From Lachnospiraceae bacterium UBA7143 (lineage in GTDB: Bacteria > Bacillota > Clostridia > Lachnospirales > Lachnospiraceae): a DNA stretch of 28,263 nucleotides. Numbering within the stretch: position 1 is the stretch's first letter; each line of letters starts with the position of its first letter. The position numbers and the translations under genes were made by a program. The DNA lies in NCBI GenBank assembly GCA_002491905.1, contig DKWV01000057.1:1-28263 (forward strand), given 5' to 3'. This document shows, in pieces, positions 8,794 to 15,171 of this stretch. Below the pieces are notes generated by a model. That model saw only the letters and a program-made list of their open reading frames with translations, made no database searches and was not told the DNA's origin.

Positions 8794-10254
8794 ATGAAAA
8801 ATAAATCAATTACTGTGAACTATTTAATGAATATCGTATTGACCATGTCGTCATTTTTATTTCCCCTTTTAACGTTCCCGTATGCAGCAAGGATTTTGCA
8901 ACCTGCCGGAATGGGGAAGGTCAGTTTTGCCGCATCTTTAATTTCGTATTTTAGTATTTTTGCACAATTTGGCATTCCCATATATGGAATCAGAGAATGC
9001 GCTAAAATTAGGGACGACAGGAATGAATTGTCTCAAACCGCGCTGGAGTTATTCATCATAAATTTAATTTCAAGTATAAGCGTATCCACGTTATTTATTA
9101 CATCCATATTTATTGTGCCCAGACTACAACAGGAGAAACCTTTGTACATGATAATGGGCATATCGCTTTTATTAAATGCAATTGGGATGGAATGGCTGTA
9201 TAAAGCTTTGGAGGAATATACATACATTGCGATTCGGTCGATTGCCTTCAAGCTGATTGCCTGTGTCTTGCTGTTTTCTGTAGTCGCAACAGAATCAGAT
9301 TATGTCATTTATGGATTCTTAACAATATTTGCCGCTTCAGCTTCCAATATATGGAACGCAGTCAATGTAAGAAAATACATCCATTTAAAATTTCAAAGGA
9401 AACCGCAGTTGGTCAGACATTGTAAAAGTGCACTTGTTTTTGCCGCCATGTCCTTTTCGACTACAATTTACATTAATCTGGATATAGTAATGCTTGGATT
9501 TATTAAGTCTGATTCAGAAGTAGGGTGTTATGATGCGGCTGTAAAAATCAAGAAGGTTCTGGTAAGCACCATTACGGCATTGGGAGGCGTATTGCTCCCT
9601 AGAGCGGCATTTCTGCTCAAGAACGATAAAACGGATTCCTTTTTCCGAATGAACTCTAAAGCAGTCAAGTATGTCCTAACAGCTTCTGTCCCGTTAATAG
9701 TATACTTTACCATGTTTGCCCGCGAATGCATTTTTCTGTTGTGTGGCGGTTCCTATGAAAAGGCAGTTTTGCCAATGCAAATTATTATGCCCACAGTGCT
9801 GTTCATAGGCATGTCAAATGTCACAGGAATACAAATGTTAGTCACTTTAGGAAGGGAAAAAACGGTTCTTTTGTCTGAAATAGGTGGGGCAGTCATTGAT
9901 TTAATTTTAAATGCGCTTTTCATTCCAAAATATGGAGCGACGGGCGCGGCCGTGGGAACGACAGCGGCGGAAATTCTTGTGCTTGCTATTCAATGTTTTG
10001 CATTGAGGGACGCGGTTGGGTTGTTGTTTGTAAACATGGAGTTAAAAAAAGTGCTTACGGCAGCCTGTCTTGCCTTGCTGCCCGTTTGGGTGATGAAATT
10101 TGTCCTGTCCGGATTTGTATTACTGGGTTGTTCATTTGCACTCTATTTTATTTTATATATTGCTATACTGATGGCGGAAGAGGATGAAATGGCGATTCTT
10201 TTGAGAAAGGAGTTGAAAAGAATCTGTCCACGCAAAAATTGGAGGATAAAATGA
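8794..10254 (+). CDS. Wzx-like polysaccharide flippase (MOP superfamily)
   Basis: A 486-residue integral membrane protein with about 12-14 hydrophobic segments. The N-terminus (YLMNIVLTMSSFLFPLLTFP, then YAARILQPAGMGKVSFAAS) is the standard opening of polysaccharide biosynthesis flippases (PF01943), and the YGATGAAVGTTAAEI segment with a C-terminal PVWVMKF helix is also typical. It would turn lipid-linked repeat units to the outer leaflet for polymerisation. It begins 4 bases after the preceding glycosyltransferase stop, and its own stop overlaps the VanZ start as ATGA (10251-10254), so it is in the same operon. A MATE drug exporter is a remote alternative, rejected by the N-terminal pattern and the context. 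Confidence 0.92.
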   Translation: MKNKSITVNYLMNIVLTMSSFLFPLLTFPYAARILQPAGMGKVSFAASLISYFSIFAQFGIPIYGIRECAKIRDDRNELSQTALELFIINLISSISVSTLFITSIFIVPRLQQEKPLYMIMGISLLLNAIGMEWLYKALEEYTYIAIRSIAFKLIACVLLFSVVATESDYVIYGFLTIFAASASNIWNAVNVRKYIHLKFQRKPQLVRHCKSALVFAAMSFSTTIYINLDIVMLGFIKSDSEVGCYDAAVKIKKVLVSTITALGGVLLPRAAFLLKNDKTDSFFRMNSKAVKYVLTASVPLIVYFTMFARECIFLLCGGSYEKAVLPMQIIMPTVLFIGMSNVTGIQMLVTLGREKTVLLSEIGGAVIDLILNALFIPKYGATGAAVGTTAAEILVLAIQCFALRDAVGLLFVNMELKKVLTAACLALLPVWVMKFVLSGFVLLGCSFALYFILYIAILMAEEDEMAILLRKELKRICPRKNWRIK

Positions 10255-10895
10255 GAAAAGAAGAAATAAGCAGGATAAGGGATCTTGTAACGGCACAGAT
10301 AATAGAATCGTTAGGATATCTGCCGGATGCCCTCAAGTGGTCTGCGGGAGCCTGCTTGATTGTGGTTTTGACAAGCGCAGCCTTTTTTCTGGCCAGCCGC
10401 AAAAAGCCATCCGCAATATCTGTATTCCAATTTGTGCTTCGCATCATATGGCTGTTTGCCTTTGTGACATATAGCTACTGTGTGCTCCAGCTTACCATTT
10501 TGTCGCGCACACCAGTGCCGTGGTATGACCATGTCGATTGGGTATTCCTTTCCAGATGGTTCGACAACAATGAGCAGAAGTCTTTTTACCTTGCCAACAT
10601 CGTTATGTTTATCCCGCTCGGGATTCTCCTGCCCATGATAGGAAAGCCAATGCGCCACATTCTGATTGCTGCTCCCGTCGCCGCGGCCTGCAGCATCGGC
10701 ATTGAAGCGGTGCAGCTGAAATATCATCTTGGCGCATGCCAACTGGATGATGTACTGTTAAATACCTTTGGGTTTCTGATGGGTTTTCTGGTTTATCTGG
10801 CGCTGTCTGATATATACGGGCTCCTGTCTGTCATTGCAAAATTTATCTATAGACATCTTCCCGTCACGAAAGGAGGAAAAGCTGAAAAATCTTGA
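10251..10895 (+). CDS. VanZ-like family membrane protein
   Basis: A 214-residue membrane protein with the VanZ-like (PF04892) features: an NIVMFIPLGILLP segment, then E-x-x-Q (IEAVQLKYH), then the LDDVLLNTFGFLMGF motif, between about four or five hydrophobic helices. VanZ itself gives low-level teicoplanin resistance by an unclear mechanism. In glycan loci the homologues are common but uncharacterised. The start is ATG 10251, with GGAGG at 10241-10245, overlapping the flippase stop by four bases. The stop codon (10893-10895) lies inside DNA that resembles a piece of an Rpn-family nuclease gene on the opposite strand. The true C-terminus may therefore have been altered by a recombination join. 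Confidence 0.88.
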   Translation: MRKEEISRIRDLVTAQIIESLGYLPDALKWSAGACLIVVLTSAAFFLASRKKPSAISVFQFVLRIIWLFAFVTYSYCVLQLTILSRTPVPWYDHVDWVFLSRWFDNNEQKSFYLANIVMFIPLGILLPMIGKPMRHILIAAPVAAACSIGIEAVQLKYHLGACQLDDVLLNTFGFLMGFLVYLALSDIYGLLSVIAKFIYRHLPVTKGGKAEKS

Positions 10896-10963
10896 TTGCC
10901 TCCCATGTAGCAGACTTAAAAGCGGAGCCCACCAGTCAATACAGTAATGCCTGTCTTCTTCGG
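10889..10963 (-). pseudogene. Short fragment of a second Rpn-family nuclease gene
   Basis: These 75 bases closely resemble 11239-11314 in the larger nuclease remnant downstream (for example CTTGAT..CCTCCCATGT and CTTC.TCCG are shared). Read on the minus strand the start encodes SEEDRHYCIDWWAPLL, equivalent to TEEDRHYRTDHWVSLF in the larger copy. A one-base deletion then throws TWEEIK out of frame. Nothing of the rest of the gene is left on either side. It is a decayed scar of another family copy, now fused to the 3' end of the VanZ gene. Confidence 0.7.
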
Positions 10964-10970
10964 AAACGCC

Positions 10971-11723
10971 TCATTCCGGCTGATAGCCATGTTCCGCCGC
11001 CCAAGCAAGGAGCCTACTGTTTTCGGCAACAAGGTTTTGATTTTCGGCCGAGAGGCTTTCAAGCTGTGCATCCTTCTCCTTGAGCTCCGCACTCTGCCGC
11101 TCCATCACATACCGAATATCACGCTGGGTACGGTAGTAATCCTCCCTCGCCTCGCACTGGAGGCGGATCGTCTCCTCCTGACTGAGCCGGTAAACGGTCG
11201 ATGCGGCATCCCTGATATATTCGTTTTCCTTTGCAAGCATCTTGATCTCCTCCCATGTGGCGGATTTAAAGAGTGAAACCCAGTGATCGGTCCGATAATG
11301 CCGGTCTTCCTCCGTGGCCAAATCTATACGATTTAAGTTTAGCACACAGAGGCGCAGCTTGTCACTATACAAATAGCCTTTTTTCACGTTCCTGAATTCA
11401 TAAACGGCATAAAATTCCGGGTATTCTGGGAATAAGGTATAGTCCAACAGACCGATCTGTACCACTTGCTTTGCCTGCAGATAGCTATCTCCCTGCTTCA
11501 GGCTGTCGAAGGTCCTGCACAGGTAGGACAGGGAGCGGTCGGGCCAGTTGTGCTGGTTGGAGACCTGCATTTCCATGTGGATGATGGAGCGGCTGTTGAG
11601 CAGCACCTTGATGTCGAGAAAATAGCTCTTAGCACCGACGGGCTTCCCAAGCTCGACCGGATTCAAGATATTCACGGAGGCGACCTCCCCGTCAGCCAAA
11701 TGCAGAAGGGAACAGAAATGTCA
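10971..11723 (-). pseudogene. Rpn family recombination-promoting nuclease / PD-(D/E)XK transposase-like, 5' truncated
   Basis: The open part (from about 11699) encodes some 242 residues of the Rpn/PD-(D/E)XK family (PF12784-like). These proteins carry a nuclease core and are linked to DNA mobility. Family words seen in order are ILNPVELGK, YFLDIKVLLN, IIHMEMQVSNQHNWPDRSLS, YLCRTFDSL, IGLLDYTLFP, IDLATEEDRHY and TWEEIKMLAKENEYI. A C-terminal coiled coil (SAELKEKDAQLESLSAENQN) follows. Upstream of the open frame the family residues HFCSLLHL continue, but an in-frame TGA at 11721-11723 stops them, and the first 40 or so residues of a normal protein are gone. A TTG at 11699 could start a short product, but it has no good ribosome binding site. 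It is most likely a non-functional remnant. Confidence 0.82.
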
Positions 11724-11764
11724 AATGTTTTGGGAACTTTGGAGAATAAAATGCGAATAGAAGG

Positions 11765-11796
11765 TGTTACTTTTTTCCACCCCGTGAGAAGTAACA
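11765..11796. repeat. Perfect 8-bp palindromic arms (REP-like)
   Basis: TGTTACTT (11765-11772) and AAGTAACA (11789-11796) are exact inverted copies around a 16-base loop. The right arm runs on into CACTGAATGATTAC, which shares the ACTGAAT core with the hairpin at 678-725. It lies exactly where the N-terminal part of the Rpn-family remnant is lost. It may belong to a dispersed palindromic repeat family, which only a genome-wide search could show. Confidence 0.4.
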
Positions 11797-11834
11797 GCAC
11801 TGAATGATTACACTCATGTTTCATAATTTTACCA

Positions 11835-11992
11835 TTGACACTACCTTTTATCTGCTATAAACTATAAACAAGAGATGCTGTTGGCTACCCGGTGCTTGCT
11901 TGCAAGTGCCTGGCAAGCCCGGTGTCCAGCAGAGAGGCTTCGTGTTGGTGTCTGTTTACAGATGCTTGACTCGCGAAGTCTTTTATTTTTTA
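11835..11992 (+). ncRNA. Candidate small structured RNA or structured repeat
   Basis: TTGACA (11835-11840) and TATAAA (11856-11861) form a promoter-like pair with a short 15-base spacer. Just downstream is a long imperfect hairpin. Outer arms CTGTTGG (11878-11884) and CCAGCAG (11926-11932) pair with one wobble, followed inward by ACC/GGT, GG/CC and CTTGC/GCAAG. Next, GGCTTCG (11936-11942) pairs with CGAAGTC (11974-11980), leading into a T-rich tract (11981-11992) as in an intrinsic terminator. Together they would give a transcript of about 115-125 bases with no reading frame. The T-tract overlaps the last codons of the oppositely oriented SIR2 gene. It could instead be a two-way terminator plus a repeat. 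Sequence pattern only; no RNA family recognised. Confidence 0.35.
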
Positions 11993-13539
11993 TACTTTAA
12001 ATAGTCATATATTCGGATTAATTTTCGTATATTGCTCTTATCCAGCACCTCTGCCGTTGAAATATAATTTGGATTATTACCAAATATTTCTTTTAGTATC
12101 TGCTCCAAATCATCTATATTCGCCTCATCAAACGACAAAAAGCCAAGAAGGCGCACCGCTTTACTCAAATCATGTTTTTCTTGCTCCCACACCTCTTTCA
12201 TGGTCCGCGATTTTATAGCAGACCTGTTCCGGTCTATGGAATCCTTCGAAACAATATCGGAATAATCCTTAGGCGCATGATTAACAACTTCCGGATATTC
12301 CTGCTTTGCCTGCCCCAGATAATACCACACCGGCAACTTCCAAGAGTTCTGTTTTGCAAGTTCCAAATAAACATACTCCAATAAGTCATCCGCAGAATAC
12401 TGCAAATCATGAAGAATAATGTTCCGATACCACTGTTCTGAATTAACCGCTCTTGCTAAACCATAATATCCGGTAGATGCCAAACCGATAGTTATAGCCA
12501 GAGTATCCTCGTCAATCCTCTCATCATCAAGAGGTGCCACTCTCATAGTCGCTTTAGGTTCATTCGTAAGGACAAAATTATAAAGGTCATCCTTAAATCT
12601 TCTCAATACCTTTACCGGAAATGCTGCTTTCTTTTTGCTTAATGCCTCATACAGTATTCCAAAATCCGAAAGCGTAATCTTAGTCATTTCTATAGTCTTG
12701 TTATCAAATACCATTGAATGGGAAGATACCATTGTCCCAGTAGCCATCTCATCGTATTCAACAAATACGAATCTCTTTTGCAAAATGGAAATTCTATTCT
12801 CCGGTAAACACTGAATCATATCAGTTAGGATTGATCTTATATCCGAATCAGTCATTGAGTATCCCATAAAAATAATGGGATATTCCATAAAGATAGTCAT
12901 TAGCTTTGCTGCAAGATATTTCCCCTTTTCGCGAAATGTAATATAATCTTCGTGATTGATCACAATACTTTCCGGCTTATCTACAGAGCCATGTATTTTA
13001 TATATCTCAGCAACACCCTGTAATTGAGAAAAAACCAGCTCGTCCTGTCCAACGAAAGTTTTATATCCATCAAAAATGGACTCAAAAAAGGTATCATAGT
13101 TTGTCGTTATTACACCGGCAATGTTATTCTTAGAAATCCTCTTTAACCTCTTGATTTCTTCTTCATACCCTGCAATGATTGACGCTTTCCCACCGATATA
13201 ACCACATACCTCGGCCTTAAAGGGAGATGTCCCTTCCGAAACTGCTTTTACTACCATCGGATCACCAGAACGAATTCCCGGGGTATCAGCAAACCACGCC
13301 TCATTAAAATCTTTCTCGATTAAGGTTGCGATCATTGGCAACTTATCATCTGCACTCGCTGAATATTGTGCCTGATTCTCATACGAACGATATGCAAAAG
13401 CATCATCTCTGATCTTCTTGGCAAATACTGATAACAAACCAGGCCAGTCTGGTAATCCGTAATATCTTCTCGTAATACCCGAACCCGCAAATATAAAAGG
13501 CGTTGTATTAAATTGACCTATCACATCTTGGATCGTCAT
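11983..13539 (-). CDS. SIR2-domain protein, candidate NAD-cleaving anti-phage effector
   Basis: A 518-residue protein with an N-terminal SIR2-like domain (SIR2_2 type, about residues 10-280) and a C-terminal helical region of about 230 residues that I cannot assign. Sirtuin-fold motifs are present: FAGSGITRR at 17-25 for the dinucleotide loop, TTNYD at 145-149 with the key Asn, KIHGS with the catalytic His183, and FMGYSMTDSD at 224-233. No zinc-binding Cys pairs are seen, so it is not a classical deacetylase. Such domains in ThsA, DSR and SIR2-HerA defence systems destroy NAD+ during phage infection. AAGGAGA lies before the ATG at 13539. It stands alone, between nuclease-gene remnants and a housekeeping gene, with no obvious partner, so a single-gene abortive-infection role is an inference. 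Confidence 0.85.
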   Translation of the reverse strand: MTIQDVIGQFNTTPFIFAGSGITRRYYGLPDWPGLLSVFAKKIRDDAFAYRSYENQAQYSASADDKLPMIATLIEKDFNEAWFADTPGIRSGDPMVVKAVSEGTSPFKAEVCGYIGGKASIIAGYEEEIKRLKRISKNNIAGVITTNYDTFFESIFDGYKTFVGQDELVFSQLQGVAEIYKIHGSVDKPESIVINHEDYITFREKGKYLAAKLMTIFMEYPIIFMGYSMTDSDIRSILTDMIQCLPENRISILQKRFVFVEYDEMATGTMVSSHSMVFDNKTIEMTKITLSDFGILYEALSKKKAAFPVKVLRRFKDDLYNFVLTNEPKATMRVAPLDDERIDEDTLAITIGLASTGYYGLARAVNSEQWYRNIILHDLQYSADDLLEYVYLELAKQNSWKLPVWYYLGQAKQEYPEVVNHAPKDYSDIVSKDSIDRNRSAIKSRTMKEVWEQEKHDLSKAVRLLGFLSFDEANIDDLEQILKEIFGNNPNYISTAEVLDKSNIRKLIRIYDYLKYKK

Positions 13540-13652
13540 TCTTCTATCTCCTTTTCAAATCCTAACAGCTTTGTAAAATCAAAATCTTCAGAGATTTCTC
13601 CTCGTCATTTTTTGTTCGTCTAGCACCACAGACGCAAATAATATTAAATTGT

Positions 13653-13658
13653 ATTATA
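13653..13658 (-). promoter_or_regulatory. Extended -10 promoter of the SIR2 gene
   Basis: On the minus strand TATAAT is preceded by TGA, giving the extended -10 form TGnTATAAT. No good -35 is seen. It would start transcription about 105 bases before the SIR2 start codon. The 286 bases between the SIR2 gene and ahcY hold this promoter and the ahcY terminator, and no other gene. Confidence 0.5.
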
Positions 13659-13742
13659 TCATTTCAACTTACAAAATCCAACTCAATACTTGAGTACTTT
13701 TCTACTCCTGATTTTGATGCTTTGGAACAGGAAATAAAGTAG

Positions 13743-13792
13743 TTTTTTCACCGCTGAAAAAAGGAAGAGCGGTCTTTCGACTGCCCTTCCTT
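13743..13792 (-). terminator. Intrinsic terminator of ahcY
   Basis: Read on the minus strand, AAGGAAGGGCAGTC, a GAAA tetraloop and GACCGCTCTTCCTT form a 14-bp stem (one wobble, one mismatch, 13761-13792) followed by a run of six T. The T-run is also one arm of a second small hairpin (13743-13762, TTTTTTCA/TGAAAAAA). It ends the ahcY transcript and insulates it from the SIR2 gene. Confidence 0.85.
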
Positions 13793-13825
13793 AACGTCTT
13801 ATGCTGTTTCCCCGCTTTTCTTTTC

Positions 13826-15073
13826 CTACACGGTATAGCTGTTCAGATACTTCTCCTGCTCCGGCGTCAGCACATCAATCTCTTTCCCGAGGAAGGCAAG
13901 CTTTCTCTTCGCCACATCCTTATCTACCTCTTCCGGCACGTCGATCAGCTTTTCGGTGAGCTCCTTGCCGTGCTCCACCAGATACTTCGCAGAGAGCGCC
14001 TGAATCGCAAAGCTCATATCCATAATCTCAGCGGGATGCCCGTCGCCTGCTGCCAGATTCACCAGACGGCCTTCCGCCAGAACAAAGATCCACTGACCCG
14101 TAGGCAGCTTATAACCCATAATGTTCTTGCGCTGCTCTCTCGTCTCCACCGCGTTCGCTTTCAGCCACGCCATGTCGATCTCACAGTCGAAGTGACCTGC
14201 GTTACAGAGGATCGCACCCTCCTTCATCTCGGCAAAGTCCTCTTTGTCGATCACCTTGTCACAGCCAGTCACGGTGACAAAGAAATCGCCCACCTTGGCC
14301 GCTTCCTTCATGGGCATCACGTCAAAGCCGTCCATAACTGCTTCGATTGCCTTGATCGGATCGATCTCCGTCACGATAACCCTCGCGCCCAGACCTTTCG
14401 CTCTCATGGCCGTGCCCTTACCGCACCAGCCATAGCCTGCCACAACGACAATCTTGCCCGCTACAATCAGGTTCGTGGTTCTGTTGATGCCGTCCCAAAC
14501 AGACTGGCCTGTGCCGTATCTGTTATCAAAGAAGTGCTTACATGCTGCATTGTTGACGCGCACCATAGGAAATTTCAGCTCGCCCGCTTTGTTCATGGCC
14601 TCCAGGCGGATAATGCCTGTCGTCGTCTCCTCGCAGCCGCCGATAATGTTCGGAATCAGGTGGGGCATTTTCGTATGCACCATCGTCACCAGATCACCGC
14701 CGTCGTCGATAATGATATTTGGCTCCGCTTCCAATACATGGCGGATGTGCGTCTCATACTCCTCCGGGGTTGCGCCGTACCAGGCATGTACCTCAAGTCC
14801 TGCTTTGACAAGCGCAGCCGCCACATCATCCTGCGTGGACAATGGATTGGAGCCCGTCACATACATTTCGGCGCCGCCTGCGGCAAGCACCAGGCACAGA
14901 TATGCTGTCTTTGCCTCCAGATGCACAGACAAGGTTACCTTCTTGCCCGCAAAAGGCTTGCTCTCGGAAAATTCTTTTTCCAGTGTGCGGAGCAGGTCAC
15001 AGTTTCTCTTTACCCACTCGATTTTTCTCTCACCGGATTCGGCAAGATTAATGTCTCTGATTTCACTGCTCAT
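13826..15073 (-). CDS. ahcY: Adenosylhomocysteinase (short form; possibly S-inosylhomocysteine hydrolase)
   Basis: A 415-residue SAH hydrolase that reversibly splits S-adenosylhomocysteine into homocysteine and adenosine, using bound NAD+. The NAD-binding VVVAGYGWCGKGTAMRAKGLG segment and the substrate-domain HLEAKTAYL and TGSNPLSTQDDVAAALV motifs are intact. The HLEAKTA / TGSNPLSTQDD wording and the C-terminus (LTPEQEKYLNSYTV, without the long KY tail) match the short archaeal/Thermotoga branch. A Methanocaldococcus member of that branch was reported to prefer S-inosylhomocysteine. The start is ATG 15073, with AAGGAGG at 15082-15088; an earlier in-frame TTG at 15091 precedes the ribosome binding site. 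It has its own promoter and terminator. An MTA/SAH deaminase gene lies 1.5 kb upstream, which makes the inosyl route worth testing. Confidence 0.93.
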   Translation of the reverse strand: MSSEIRDINLAESGERKIEWVKRNCDLLRTLEKEFSESKPFAGKKVTLSVHLEAKTAYLCLVLAAGGAEMYVTGSNPLSTQDDVAAALVKAGLEVHAWYGATPEEYETHIRHVLEAEPNIIIDDGGDLVTMVHTKMPHLIPNIIGGCEETTTGIIRLEAMNKAGELKFPMVRVNNAACKHFFDNRYGTGQSVWDGINRTTNLIVAGKIVVVAGYGWCGKGTAMRAKGLGARVIVTEIDPIKAIEAVMDGFDVMPMKEAAKVGDFFVTVTGCDKVIDKEDFAEMKEGAILCNAGHFDCEIDMAWLKANAVETREQRKNIMGYKLPTGQWIFVLAEGRLVNLAAGDGHPAEIMDMSFAIQALSAKYLVEHGKELTEKLIDVPEEVDKDVAKRKLAFLGKEIDVLTPEQEKYLNSYTV

Positions 15074-15111
15074 GATAGTGTCCTCCTTCAATCATTATCA
15101 GCCGAATTTTT

Positions 15112-15143
15112 ATTATAGTGATGGTCGTCTGTCCTGTCATCAC
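15112..15143 (-). promoter_or_regulatory. ahcY promoter with embedded inverted repeat
   Basis: On the minus strand the -35 is ATGACA (15135-15140), the spacer is 17 bases and the -10 is TATAAT (15112-15117), an almost consensus sigma-A promoter. A 6-bp inverted repeat GTGATG/CATCAC (15118-15123 and 15138-15143) brackets the spacer: one arm touches the -10 and the other overlaps the -35. This is a good place for a regulator, but no regulator can be named. Confidence 0.65.
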
Positions 15144-15171
15144 TTATTATGTTTGCAAGACCTGCGGCTGT

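Noticed and set aside
8794..10254. MATE-type drug exporter
   Set aside because: The N-terminal YAARILQPAGMGK pattern and the glycan operon context fit a Wzx flippase.
11466..11807. + strand frame in the Rpn-family remnant
   Set aside because: It is the reverse of recognisable nuclease codons; the minus-strand reading carries all family motifs.
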